This document shows, in pieces, positions 26,531 to 34,824 of a stretch of DNA of 64,000 bases. The translations under genes and the position numbers were made by a program. The notes below the pieces were generated by a model. It saw nothing but the letters and a program-made list of their open reading frames with translations, was not told where the DNA came from and searched no databases. The stretch's first letter is position 1. Each line of letters opens with the position of its first letter. The DNA is from Agrobacterium tumefaciens (GTDB taxonomy: Bacteria > Pseudomonadota > Alphaproteobacteria > Rhizobiales > Rhizobiaceae): positions 1,984,001-2,048,000 of the forward strand of contig NZ_CP039888.1 of assembly GCF_005221325.1 (NCBI RefSeq), in the 5' to 3' direction.

Positions 26531-26788
26531 ATGACCCGCATCTTTACCGCCATTGCCACCGCCTCCCTCTTATCCGCTCTGTCCTTCGCCGGCATCGCCC
26601 ATGCCGACAGCATGAAAACCGATACGATGAAGAAGGATACCATGCATGGTGACATGATGAAGGCGGAGACGATGAAGAAAGACGGCATGTCCATGGCCGG
26701 CAAAAAGGACTGCATGCACAAGGCCGGCATGCAAAAGGACAAGATGAAAAAGGCCGAGATGATAAAGACCTGCGACATGATGAAATAA
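26531..26788 (+). CDS. Secreted Met-Lys-Asp repeat protein (pentapeptide MXKDX type)
   Basis: An 85-residue protein: a signal peptide (cleavage expected after GIAHA, about residue 25) and then tandem five-residue units such as MKTDT, MKKDT, MHGDM, MKAET, MKKDG. It has 16 or so Met and two Cys in the mature part. The composition resembles periplasmic metal-binding or oxidant-scavenging peptides. The start at 26531 follows AGAGGAGAC. It is divergent from an ECF sigma/NrsF operon and shares its promoter type, so it is a likely target. Function is inference. Confidence 0.8.
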   Translation: MTRIFTAIATASLLSALSFAGIAHADSMKTDTMKKDTMHGDMMKAETMKKDGMSMAGKKDCMHKAGMQKDKMKKAEMIKTCDMMK

Positions 26789-26831
26789 ACGCAGGCGTGG
26801 TCGCAAAACACACCCGCCACCCTCAACGCAA

Positions 26832-26865
26832 AAAGCCCGCGCCGGTTTTCACCGACGCGGGCTTT
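26832..26865. terminator. Bidirectional terminator between the MXKDX gene and clpP
   Basis: AAAGCCCGCG (26832-26841) pairs with CGCGGGCTTT (26856-26865), a 10-base stem with a 14-base loop and T runs on either strand. Confidence 0.8.
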
Positions 26866-26885
26866 CTCAACTGAAAATCGGGAAC

Positions 26886-27467
26886 TCAGAGTTCCGACTG
26901 GCTTTCGACGATCTTGCCGACGAGGCCATAATCCTTGGCGTCTTCTGCGCTCAGCCAGTAATCGCGGTCGATATCCTTGGCGATCTTTTCTTCGTTCTGG
27001 CCGGTGGCCTTGGAGAAGATCTTGATCAGGCGCTGGTTCATCTTGATGATTTCGCGCGCCTGGATTTCGATGTCGGATGCCATGCCGCGCGTACCGCCGG
27101 AGGGTTGGTGCAGCAGGAAGCGGGTGTTGGGCAGGCAGAGGCGACGTTCCTTCGGCACGGAAACGTAGATCAGCGCGCCGGCGGAGGCGACCCAGCCCGT
27201 ACCGATGATCGTGACCTTCGGCTTGATGAACTTGATCATGTCATGGATGGAATCACCCGATTCGACATGGCCACCCGGCGAATTGACGTAAACGCGAATG
27301 TCGTCGTCGCTGGCGGCGGCAAGAGCCACGAGCTGCGTGCAGACCTTCTGCGCCAGTTCCTGCGTGATGCCACCATAGATGAAGATCGAACGCGACTTGA
27401 AAAGATTCGCTTCCGTTTCCTTGCCGATCGGCAGTTCCTTGCTCTTGTCGTCTTCGTCTTCGTTCAT
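26886..27467 (-). CDS. clpP: ATP-dependent Clp protease proteolytic subunit (ClpP paralogue)
   Basis: A 193-residue serine peptidase. The triad Ser95 (GWVASAG), His120 (LLHQPSGG) and Asp169 (IDRDYWL) has the exact spacing of E. coli ClpP. The loop around the serine reads GWVASAG rather than the common G(Q/M)AASMG, and the tail is short, so this is probably one of the secondary rhizobial ClpP paralogues rather than the main clpPX-lon copy. No clpX is adjacent. The start at 27467 (MNEDEDDKS) has GGAGAGAG upstream. Confidence 0.9.
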   Translation of the reverse strand: MNEDEDDKSKELPIGKETEANLFKSRSIFIYGGITQELAQKVCTQLVALAAASDDDIRVYVNSPGGHVESGDSIHDMIKFIKPKVTIIGTGWVASAGALIYVSVPKERRLCLPNTRFLLHQPSGGTRGMASDIEIQAREIIKMNQRLIKIFSKATGQNEEKIAKDIDRDYWLSAEDAKDYGLVGKIVESQSEL

Positions 27468-27699
27468 CAACGGCTCTCTCCAGCAAAATTCGTGCATGCC
27501 TTTCGGACATAGTGCGACTTGTTACGTAAGGCAATGAGCAAAAAAGACAAGGTTCGCGCCTGAACAATAAACAGCACCCCCGGCAGATGACGCATGGACA
27601 GCGCGTTCGTCTTCGCGATATCGTGAGCGTCTCATTGCAGTGCCGCACTGCGGGAACCCCAAGATACCCGGTGAGCGGCGATAATCTTAAGAGGGAACC

Positions 27700-28290
27700 A
27701 TGCTGAAAAGACTAAGCCTTGCCGCTGCGGCACTCGGCCTTACCACCCTGCCCGCCTTCGCCCATCTGAACCCGGAAGAACACGGCTCCTTCATGGCCGG
27801 CGTCTCCCACCCCTTCTTCGGCGCGGACCATATTCTGGCGATGGTGGCCGTCGGCATCTGGGCCTCGCAGATCGCCGTGGCGCAAAACGACCGCAAGGCG
27901 TTGTGGATTGTGCCTTCCGCTTTCGTCGGCACCATGGCCGCGGGTTTCCTGATGGCCGTTCTGGGAATCGGCCTTCCCTTCGTCGAACCGGCCATTCTGG
28001 CCTCCGTCATCGGCCTTGGCCTGCTGGTTGCCATGGCGGCTAGGCTTCCCACGGCAGCGGCGGCCGCCGTCGTTGGTGCTTTCGCCCTTTTCCACGGCCA
28101 CGCCCATGGCGGTGAACTCGGCAGCGCCGGCGCCCTGCAATTCGGCATCGGCTTCATGATCGCCACCGCAATCCTGCACGTTGCCGGTATCGCGCTCGGC
28201 CTCGGCATCGCCCGTTTCGGCTCGGTCGCCAGCCGCACCATCGGCGCGCTGACGGCAATTGCCGGCCTCTCGCTTGCCTTTGGCGGCTGA
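27700..28290 (+). CDS. HupE/UreJ family metal transporter
   Basis: A 196-residue membrane protein with a signal-like N terminus and the family motif HPFFGADHILAMVAVG (37-52), whose His and Asp residues are implicated in nickel or cobalt transport. A second His-rich stretch (FHGHAHGGE) lies further on. No hydrogenase or urease genes are nearby, so the metal and its user are unknown. AGAGGGAACC precedes the ATG. Confidence 0.88.
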   Translation: MLKRLSLAAAALGLTTLPAFAHLNPEEHGSFMAGVSHPFFGADHILAMVAVGIWASQIAVAQNDRKALWIVPSAFVGTMAAGFLMAVLGIGLPFVEPAILASVIGLGLLVAMAARLPTAAAAAVVGAFALFHGHAHGGELGSAGALQFGIGFMIATAILHVAGIALGLGIARFGSVASRTIGALTAIAGLSLAFGG

Positions 28291-28390
28291 GGATCATTAC
28301 CGAAATTTAAACTTCGGACCGCTTTGAAAAGCCCGAATTGTGACCTACCTCCTTATCGTGGATTTACGTTTCACGGTAAGGAGGCATCAT

Positions 28391-29137
28391 ATGTCACCGG
28401 AAGAAAGCCAGCTTCTCAAGGGGCTGTTCGACAGGACCAAAACCGCATCCGCCACTCCGCGTGACCGCGAGGCGGAAACATTGATCGCAGACGCCGTGCG
28501 CGATCAGCCCGCAGCTCCCTATTACCTCGCCCAGGCGGTGATCGTTCAGGAAAAGGGCCTGGAAGCGGCAGCAGCCCATATCAAACAGCTCGAGGACCGC
28601 ATCCATGCGCTGGAAAGCGGTAGCAGCGCTCCGCAGGCGGCGGCGCAGGGCGGTTTCCTCAGCTCCATCTTCGGCACCGGCCAGCCGCAGCCGCCCGCGC
28701 CAACACCAGCCCCTGCGGCCGCACCAAGCTCCTGGCGCAACGATACCGCCGGCCAGACAGCCGGCCCTTGGGGGCCACCTGCCGGTCAGCAGTCAGCCGG
28801 CCCCTGGGGCCAGCAGGCCGCCGTCGTCGGACGTTCAGGTGGCGGCTTTCTGCAGGGCGCGCTCGGCACCGCCGCAGGTGTCGCCGGCGGCATGCTGCTT
28901 GCCAATTCGCTAAGTGGCATTTTCGGCAGCCACATGTCGTCGCTCGGCCTTGGCTCGCCCTTCGGCGGCGGCAATGCCGCGGGTAATGCCCCTGTCGAGG
29001 AAACCGTCATCAACAACTATTACGGTGACAGCGCCAGCCCGCAGAACAATGACGATGATGATATCCAGCAGGCTGACTACGATGACAGCGCCGACGACAT
29101 GCATTCCGATTCAGGCGACGACGGTTCGTTCGCCTGA
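28391..29137 (+). CDS. DUF2076 family protein
   Basis: A 248-residue protein with the DUF2076 N terminus (MSPEESQLLKGLFDRTK, APYYLAQAVIVQEKGLEAA, coiled helix), a long Pro/Ala/Gln/Gly linker (about 90-155), a hydrophobic Gly-rich segment (AAGVAGGMLLANSLSGIFG) and a very acidic tail (DDDDIQQADYDDSADD). Proteins of this type are probably periplasmic or membrane-linked; no function is known. GTAAGGAGG precedes the ATG at 28391. Confidence 0.85.
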   Translation: MSPEESQLLKGLFDRTKTASATPRDREAETLIADAVRDQPAAPYYLAQAVIVQEKGLEAAAAHIKQLEDRIHALESGSSAPQAAAQGGFLSSIFGTGQPQPPAPTPAPAAAPSSWRNDTAGQTAGPWGPPAGQQSAGPWGQQAAVVGRSGGGFLQGALGTAAGVAGGMLLANSLSGIFGSHMSSLGLGSPFGGGNAAGNAPVEETVINNYYGDSASPQNNDDDDIQQADYDDSADDMHSDSGDDGSFA

Positions 29138-29160
29138 ACCTTCAAGCACATAAAACCGGA

Positions 29161-29625
29161 TCAGCCGCGACCGCGATAGGGGGCAACGCCCTGATCCGGC
29201 AGCCATACACCCTCGGGCGCGGCTCCCGTCTGCCAGAAGACGTCGATCGGAATGCCGCCGCGCGGATACCAGTAGGCGCCGATGCGCAGCCATTTCGGCT
29301 GCAGCAGCTCCACCAGCCGCTTGGCGATATAGACCGAGCAATCCTCATGGAATGCGCCGTGATTGCGGAAGGATTGCAGAAACAGCTTCAGCGACTTCGA
29401 TTCCACCAGGAAATCGCCCGGAATATAATCGATGACGATATGGGCGAAATCCGGCTGGCCGGTCATCGGGCACAGCGAGGTGAATTCGGGCGCGGTGAAG
29501 CGCACGACATAATCGGTGCCGGCATTGCCGTTCGGCACTTTTTCAAGAACGGCCTTTTCCGGGCTCTCTGGTGTATCGACCTTCGTGCCCAGCTGCGACA
29601 GGCCGGAAACATCCGTCACGGACAT
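29161..29625 (-). CDS. queF: NADPH-dependent 7-cyano-7-deazaguanine reductase
   Basis: Reduces preQ0 to preQ1 in queuosine synthesis. The 154-residue product is the short (unimodular) QueF. Cys52, which forms the thioimide, lies in [11 protein letters not shown] with Asp59 at the expected +7 position, and the NADPH-binding QueF motif reads [13 protein letters not shown] precedes the ATG at 29625. No preQ1 riboswitch fits in the 47-base gap to the upstream CDF gene, with which it may be co-transcribed. Confidence 0.94.
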   Translation of the reverse strand: MSVTDVSGLSQLGTKVDTPESPEKAVLEKVPNGNAGTDYVVRFTAPEFTSLCPMTGQPDFAHIVIDYIPGDFLVESKSLKLFLQSFRNHGAFHEDCSVYIAKRLVELLQPKWLRIGAYWYPRGGIPIDVFWQTGAAPEGVWLPDQGVAPYRGRG

Positions 29626-29672
29626 GGAAAACTCCTGATAATTCAAATCCGGATTATTGAGACCCGGACTGT

Positions 29673-30575
29673 TCAAACGATGACTTTGACGCCATGCGCC
29701 TTTTCGCCTTCCGGCTCGACGTGAACGGCAAGGCTGGCGCCCGGTATGACGTCCCTTATGGCATCTTCAAGGCGGTCGCAAATATCATGCGCCTCCCGCA
29801 CCGTCATTGCGGCCGGAACAACCACATGGAAATCGATGAAGGCGGCCGAACCCGCGCGTCGGGTCCTCAGATCATGCACGCCGATGACGCCGCCGCAATT
29901 TTCGGCGATCGCCTTTTTGATCGCCTCGTCCTCTTCCGGCTCCACAGCCCGGTCCATCAATCCGCCAAGCGAATGGATGATGACCTTGGAGCCCTGGAAC
30001 AGGATGTTGATGGCGACCAGTATGGCAAGCAGCGGATCGAGAATGGCATAACCCGTCATCAGCGCCAGAACGAGGCCGACAAGAACGCCGACCGAGGTCA
30101 CGACGTCAGACATGATGTGGTGACCGTCAGCCGCAAGCGCGGGCGAAGAATGCTTTTTACCAACGCGGATCAGGATCGTCGCCCACACCGCGTTGATAGC
30201 GCCGGCCACAGCGTTGATGGCCAGACCGAGGACCGGGGCTTCCGGCAGCCTGGGATTGAAAAGAGCACCCCAGGCCTCCTGCACGATCAAAAGTGCTGCT
30301 ACGACGATCAACACGCCTTCCACGACAGCGGAAATATACTCCGCCTTATGGTGGCCGAACTGGTGGTCGTCATCGGCCGGCTTCTGGGCGTAGCGAATGA
30401 CGAAATAAGCGATGAAGGCCGCGACGACATTGACGGTCGATTCCAGACCGTCGGACAGAAGTGCGACCGAGCCCGTGACCCACCAGGCCACGAGTTTCAG
30501 GCCAAGCACACCGAAAGAAAGCGGAATGCCCCAGAATGCGAGCTTCCTGACCAGCGCATTGCCTTCATTGTTCAT
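29673..30575 (-). CDS. Cation diffusion facilitator (CDF) metal exporter
   Basis: A 300-residue exporter with six membrane segments. Metal-site landmarks are visible: LLSDGLEST in segment 2, the [10 protein letters not shown] loop after it, [13 protein letters not shown] in segment 5, and a cytoplasmic domain ending [19 protein letters not shown] proteins expel divalent metals such as Zn, Co, Fe or Mn by proton exchange. Which metal is used cannot be told from this. The start at 30575 has GGGGGCAG upstream. It is upstream of queF on the same strand. Confidence 0.9.
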   Translation of the reverse strand: MNNEGNALVRKLAFWGIPLSFGVLGLKLVAWWVTGSVALLSDGLESTVNVVAAFIAYFVIRYAQKPADDDHQFGHHKAEYISAVVEGVLIVVAALLIVQEAWGALFNPRLPEAPVLGLAINAVAGAINAVWATILIRVGKKHSSPALAADGHHIMSDVVTSVGVLVGLVLALMTGYAILDPLLAILVAINILFQGSKVIIHSLGGLMDRAVEPEEDEAIKKAIAENCGGVIGVHDLRTRRAGSAAFIDFHVVVPAAMTVREAHDICDRLEDAIRDVIPGASLAVHVEPEGEKAHGVKVIV

Positions 30576-30628
30576 TTTCTGCCCCCGTGCGGATGCGAAC
30601 GAATTGCATGATCCATTGCCAAAACGCA

Positions 30629-30665
30629 CGAACCGCGCGCACGGGGTCTCCGTGCGCGCGGTTCG
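30629..30665 (-). terminator. Strong 16-bp hairpin terminator downstream of the VOC gene
   Basis: CGAACCGCGCGCACGG (30629-30644) pairs perfectly with 30650-30665 around a 5-base loop. On the minus strand a TGCGTTTTGG stretch follows. It ends the VOC transcript and insulates the CDF gene. Confidence 0.7.
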
Positions 30666-30731
30666 CTATTGGCGTTTCATATCGTTCAAACTGCAGGCGA
30701 GGTCAAGAGCCGGAGAGTGACGGCCCGGACC

Positions 30732-31133
30732 TCAATCCCCGTCTTTTTGCTCACAGAAACGAATGCGGTTGCCGAACGGATCGATGACTTCCATGACATC
30801 GCCCCAGGGCAGTTCTTCCACACCCGGATTGAGGAAGCGATATTTTTTAGCCACCAGTTCTTTTTGAAAGGCGTGAACGCCCCGCATGGTGACGAACATG
30901 TTGGAACCCGGCGTTGCATCACCGTGATGGCCGCTGAGGTGAAGCCCCATTCCGGCCCGCGAAACCTGCATGTAAAGCGGAAAGTTTTCACCAAAACGAT
31001 GTTCCCAGTCGACCTCGAAACCGAGAAAATCGACATAAAACTCCCGCGCCTTGGCCTCGTCGAAAATTCTGACGATCGGGAATATCCGCGCGAAGCCGAT
31101 TTCCCCGACGGTTTGCGTTCCGGCATCTCCCAT
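30732..31133 (-). CDS. VOC / glyoxalase superfamily protein
   Basis: A 133-residue protein with two beta-alpha-beta-beta-beta halves: ARIFPIVRIFDEAKAREFYVDFLGF starts the first and the second ends with MEVIDPFGNRIRFCE. His (LHLSGHHGD) and Glu (VMEV) are plausible metal ligands. The pattern is close to the bleomycin-resistance/glyoxalase group; the substrate is unknown. Confidence 0.85.
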   Translation of the reverse strand: MGDAGTQTVGEIGFARIFPIVRIFDEAKAREFYVDFLGFEVDWEHRFGENFPLYMQVSRAGMGLHLSGHHGDATPGSNMFVTMRGVHAFQKELVAKKYRFLNPGVEELPWGDVMEVIDPFGNRIRFCEQKDGD

Positions 31134-31165
31134 GCTGCCTACCCCTTTACAGACCGCAAAGTGAA

Positions 31166-31190
31166 ACCGGCCGCAACAGGTGCGGCCGGT
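31166..31190 (-). terminator. Hairpin downstream of the Liv binding-protein gene
   Basis: ACCGGCCGCA (31166-31175) pairs perfectly with TGCGGCCGGT (31181-31190), with a 5-base loop, ten bases after the stop codon of the minus-strand gene. The T run is weak. Confidence 0.6.
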
Positions 31191-31199
31191 CTGATCAGC

Positions 31200-32306
31200 T
31201 TATTCGGCTGCGACGATCTTGCCGTCCTGCCACTTGAACAGCGTGAAGGCCTGTGAGGTCAGATCGCCGTTCTCACCATAGGTGACCTTGCCGATTGCGG
31301 TCGGGAAAGCCTCGCCGCTCTTCAGAACCTTGGCGACCGCTTCGGAATCCTTGGCGCTTCCGGCCTTTTCGATACCGCCCTTCAAGACTTCGACAGCGGC
31401 ATAGGCGTTGAGCGTGAAGGCTTCCGCCGGAATGTTGGCGGCCTTCAGGGCTTCGGCAGCGGCCTTGGAATCATCGTTCTTCAGGGCGTCGGAAGCGTTG
31501 GTGAAGATCGTGCCTTCGCCGGCCTTCGCGCCGATGTTCCAGAATTCGCTGTTCGACAGGCCGTCACCGCCGATAACGGCAGCCTTGGCGCCGACATCCT
31601 TCAGCTGGCGCACCAGAAGACCGGCTTCCGGGTGGTAACCGCCGAAATAGACGATGTCGACATTCTCCGACTTGAGGCGGGTCGTCAGCGCACCGAGGTC
31701 TTTTTCGCCCGGTGTCAGCGCATCATAGAGAACTTCGGTCACGCCACCGGCATTCAACGTCGCCTTGAAGGAATCCGCAAGACCCTTACCGTAAGCGCCC
31801 TTGTCGTGAATGATGGCGATTTTCTTGTCCTTGAGGTTGGCGAGAACATATTTCGCCGCAACCTCGGCCTGCTGGTCGTCACGACCGCAGGTGCGGAAGA
31901 CGTTGGAAAGACCACGATTGGTCAGGCCCGGCGCGGTCGCCGTCGGCGTGACCATCAGGACACCGTTCTCGGCAAAGACATCCGATGCCGGAATGGCAAC
32001 GCCCGAGGTTACCGGACCGACAACGAAGTGAATGCCTTCGGCAACAAGCTGGTTGGCCGCGGAAACGCCCTGCTTGGGCTCGCCGCCATCGTCAGCGAGC
32101 TTCAGCACGACCTGTTCGCCGAGGATGCCGCCCTTTTTGTTGATTTCATTGACTGCCGTCTGGGCGCCATTCTTGACCTGGTCGCCATAGGCGGCAACGG
32201 GGCCGGTGAGCGGCGCAATAAGGCCGATGACGATTTCGGCATGGGCAAGGGGTGCGAATGCGAAGGACGCTGCAAGCGTCACGCTGGTCAATGTCTTCAG
32301 TTTCAT
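31200..32306 (-). CDS. Branched-chain amino acid ABC transporter substrate-binding protein (LivJ/LivK type)
   Basis: A 368-residue periplasmic protein with a clear signal peptide (cleavage after PLAHA) followed by the type I binding-protein fold: [20 protein letters not shown], the conserved [15 protein letters not shown], and [18 protein letters not shown] at the lobe hinge. It should capture Leu/Ile/Val or similar amino acids. No liv permease or ATPase genes are adjacent, as often seen in rhizobia. AAGGAGAC precedes the ATG at 32306. Confidence 0.92.
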   Translation of the reverse strand: MKLKTLTSVTLAASFAFAPLAHAEIVIGLIAPLTGPVAAYGDQVKNGAQTAVNEINKKGGILGEQVVLKLADDGGEPKQGVSAANQLVAEGIHFVVGPVTSGVAIPASDVFAENGVLMVTPTATAPGLTNRGLSNVFRTCGRDDQQAEVAAKYVLANLKDKKIAIIHDKGAYGKGLADSFKATLNAGGVTEVLYDALTPGEKDLGALTTRLKSENVDIVYFGGYHPEAGLLVRQLKDVGAKAAVIGGDGLSNSEFWNIGAKAGEGTIFTNASDALKNDDSKAAAEALKAANIPAEAFTLNAYAAVEVLKGGIEKAGSAKDSEAVAKVLKSGEAFPTAIGKVTYGENGDLTSQAFTLFKWQDGKIVAAE

Positions 32307-32590
32307 CCTGGTGTCTCCTTGGAAATGGGGCCTCGCCCCGATGAGCGCCATGGGCGTCGACCGAATGAAACTATCGGACGCCTCCCGGCGAAAACTCGTT
32401 CCATGTTTGAATTCCGAGCCTTCCTTTCAACTCATACGGAAGGTTTGATGATTTATGCAAGTCACCTTTGCTGGATAAGCTCTATTAGCGTTAAATCATT
32501 CGCCGGGCCGGCCGGGATCGCCCTTCTGAACGGGCAAACCGGCCCTGCCTAAATGCTTGGCGTTTGGCCGCCGCTGGAGGATAATACGCC

Positions 32591-33766
32591 ATGATCGCAG
32601 CAGATGAAGAGTTTCTGACGGGCCTGCCCGTCTTCCGGCATTTTGAAGACGTGGCCGACCCGGCGCTTTACCGCGCCCTGCCGCCGGGTTGGGGGCTGGC
32701 CATTGCCGATATCGTGGATTCGACCGCAGCAATCGGCACCGGCCGCTACAAGGCCGTAAACATGGCGGGCGCCGCGGTGATATCGGGCGTCTCGAACAGC
32801 CTCGGCCGTCATGACCTGCCTTTCGTCTTCGGCGGCGATGGCGCCGCCGTTGCGGTGCCGCCCCATGGTCTGCCCGTCGTGCGCACCGCCCTTTCGAATG
32901 TGCAGCGCTGGGTGAAGGACGATCTCGACCTTGCGATGCGCGTGGCGCTGGTTCCCGTCGAGGATATTCGCGAGAATGGTTTCGATGTCAGCGTCGCCCG
33001 CTTTCAGGCAAGCGAGGATGTTTCCTACGCCATGTTTTCAGGCGGCGGCAACAGCTGGGCGGAAGCGCGGATGAAGGAGGGGCAATATGCCCTGCCCGCA
33101 GCCGAAGCGGGTGAGCGCCCGGACCTGACAGGACTTTCCTGTCGCTGGAACCCCATTCCGGCCTCCCACGGCAAGGTGGTATCTATCATCGCCGTGCCGG
33201 GGCCGTCGCGGGACATGCCGGCATTCCGCCAGCTGGTCATCGACCTCGTCGATCTCGCCGAGCAGGATGCGAGACACGGCCACCCCGTGCCGGAAGATGG
33301 GCCGAAACTCGGCTTCGTGCGCGAGGGTCTCGGCCTCGAGGCCCGGGCCGGCGCTGCCTATCACGATGTCTGGGGCAAGACGCGCCGTTCACTGCGCATT
33401 CTCGGCGAAAACCTGCTCGTCAATCTTCTCAGCGTGACAAGACTATCGCTCGGGCAGTTCAGCGCCATGCGTTACCGTCGTTCGGTGGCCAGCAACACCG
33501 ATTTCAGGAAATTCGACGACGGCCTGAAAATGACTGTCGATATCGATATCACGCGGCTCGAAAAAATACGCGCGCGGCTGGAATCGGGCCGCCTGTCGGG
33601 GAGCTGTTATTACGGCCTGCACGAGCAGGATGCCGCATTGATGACCTGCATCGTGCCCTCTCCACTTTCCAGGGACCATATGCATTTCGTCGATGGCGCC
33701 GATGGCGGATATGCCGCGGCGGCAAGCCGCCTCAAGGCGCAGATACAGGCCGCTGCACCGATCTGA
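32591..33766 (+). CDS. DUF3095 protein, possible class III nucleotidyl cyclase-like fold
   Basis: A 391-residue soluble protein of the DUF3095 family, which has no established function. The first half reads like a cyclase/GGDEF palm: AIADIVDSTAAI with Asp40, then after a helix VFGGDGAAVAVP with Asp83. The 43-residue spacing of the two Asp equals that of the metal-binding Asp pair in class III adenylate cyclases. A C-terminal region (CYYGLHEQDAALMTC) is unassigned. GGAGGA lies upstream of the ATG. The cyclase comparison is my inference; family membership is firmer. Confidence 0.8.
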   Translation: MIAADEEFLTGLPVFRHFEDVADPALYRALPPGWGLAIADIVDSTAAIGTGRYKAVNMAGAAVISGVSNSLGRHDLPFVFGGDGAAVAVPPHGLPVVRTALSNVQRWVKDDLDLAMRVALVPVEDIRENGFDVSVARFQASEDVSYAMFSGGGNSWAEARMKEGQYALPAAEAGERPDLTGLSCRWNPIPASHGKVVSIIAVPGPSRDMPAFRQLVIDLVDLAEQDARHGHPVPEDGPKLGFVREGLGLEARAGAAYHDVWGKTRRSLRILGENLLVNLLSVTRLSLGQFSAMRYRRSVASNTDFRKFDDGLKMTVDIDITRLEKIRARLESGRLSGSCYYGLHEQDAALMTCIVPSPLSRDHMHFVDGADGGYAAAASRLKAQIQAAAPI

Positions 33767-33810
33767 CAACGCACCCCTCGTCACGCCGGGGCCCAGGACG
33801 CACCACACGC

Positions 33811-33880
33811 CGATCTTCCGCTAGCTGAAAAAGCTGGAGGACCTGATCCCGGTCTCCGTCGTCGATCCGCTCACGCGGGA
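33811..33880 (+). pseudogene. Decayed fragment of a glutathionyl-hydroquinone reductase gene
   Basis: About 70 bases closely match codons about 70-93 of the intact gene at 18611-19603 (18820-18890), differing at scattered positions. The matched frame contains an AAG-to-TAG change (CGC TAG CTG), so it is not coding. No flanking similarity was seen, so it is a remnant of an old duplication or a lost second copy. Confidence 0.7.
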
Positions 33881-33897
33881 AGACCGCTTGAACAGAA

Positions 33898-33920
33898 AAA
33901 CCGGCGTCATGCGCCGGTTT
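33898..33920. terminator. Terminator-like hairpin between DUF3095 and the NolR-like gene
   Basis: AAACCGGCG (33898-33906) pairs with CGCCGGTTT (33912-33920) around TCATG; it can serve both convergent genes. Confidence 0.65.
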
Positions 33921-33960
33921 CAATGAGGTGATGCTGCCGGACCTTAAAAGGACCGTGGGA

Positions 33961-34281
33961 TCAGGCTGCGGTCTTGCTGCTCTTCTGCGCCTGGCAGTAG
34001 ATTTCCTCGAGGGAAGAAAGGATTTTCTTCACGGATTCGGAATTGCTGGAATAATAGATGGTCTGCGCATCCCGTCGTGTCTTGACCAGCCGCTGGGCAC
34101 GCAATTTCGAAAGATGCTGCGAGAGAGCGGACTGGCTGAGACCAACCTGTGAGGCGAGAACACCGACCGGCACTTCCGTATCCACCAGCGTGCACAAGAT
34201 CATCAGGCGCTTGGGGTTTGCCATTGCTGAGAGCAAGTCTGCAGCCGCGATGCTATGTTCCGACAGAGATTGGTTATCCAT
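33961..34281 (-). CDS. NolR-like ArsR/SmtB family transcriptional regulator
   Basis: A 106-residue winged-helix repressor. The recognition helix region reads VGLSQSALSQHLSKLRAQ and is followed by RRDAQTIYYSSNSESVKKIL; with LSAMANPKRLMIL upstream, this closely resembles Sinorhizobium NolR, a global regulator of nodulation, conjugation and stress genes. No metal-binding Cys cluster is present, so it is unlikely to be a metal sensor. The ATG at 34281 follows AGGAGA; a start at 34320 would add 13 residues. The very AT-rich upstream region probably contains its promoter and operator. Confidence 0.88.
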   Translation of the reverse strand: MDNQSLSEHSIAAADLLSAMANPKRLMILCTLVDTEVPVGVLASQVGLSQSALSQHLSKLRAQRLVKTRRDAQTIYYSSNSESVKKILSSLEEIYCQAQKSSKTAA

Positions 34282-34824
34282 ACGCTCAAGTCTCCTGATG
34301 ACAGTCGGAAAGACGGTCATGGTGGCTATAATAGGTGTTCCAAAAGGTGTTTTTATAATTCGGTTGATACGTTGTATATACCTAAATCTTGCTTACATCG
34401 TGTCCCTTTCAACGACTATTCTTCACTGGTTTTGCACTAAAGGCATCGTGACCAAATTATTGGCGTTTTGCCTATTTTTTGTGAATTCAATGTTAAATTC
34501 ATGTATTAGTATCAGTATTTATAAGCAATAAACGATCAAAAGTTGAGCACTGAAATCTTAACGCTTGATGCCGGGTTTCCGGGTCGCAATCTATTACCAC
34601 CTTAAATTTAGCAACGCTCCAAAGAATCTAGATTAACTTTGCGCAATTTTCTCTAAGTTTGCAATATGATTTTTATTAGTAATTATTTTAATGCATAACT
34701 TGTGATGTCAAAAATATTCTTTGCTACCGTGGGAAGGTATAACTTGCGGTATATGGATGTTTCCGGAAAAGCGAAAGGGCTCTCCGCGACGGAAAGCCCT
34801 CTCTTTTTTTAACGAAGCGAATCA
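34282..34824. other. AT-rich intergenic region, possible sRNA locus
   Basis: This 543-base gap is visibly much richer in A and T than the rest of the window and has no credible gene. The only structured element is the hairpin with a T7 run at 34776-34810. It must carry the promoter of the NolR-like gene. A short rightward transcript ending at the hairpin is possible but no clear promoter was found. Confidence 0.5.
34776..34810. terminator. Hairpin terminator downstream of choV, with a T7 run on the plus strand
   Basis: AGGGCTCTCCG (34776-34786) pairs with CGGAAAGCCCT (34790-34800) with one mismatch, followed by CTCTTTTTTT to 34810. Read leftward it lies 14 bases after choV and is followed by TTTCGCTTTTCC, so it serves choV. 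Read rightward it has the better T run but no known gene in front. Confidence 0.75.

Noticed and set aside
27600..27700. Possible cobalamin or nickel riboswitch before the hupE gene
   Set aside because: The region has a GCCGCACTGCGG stretch but not the conserved cobalamin box or the surrounding helices.
34680..34812. Homologue of the tandem AbcR small RNAs
   Set aside because: The gap can hold a small RNA, but I could not see the AbcR loop motifs or a second tandem copy.
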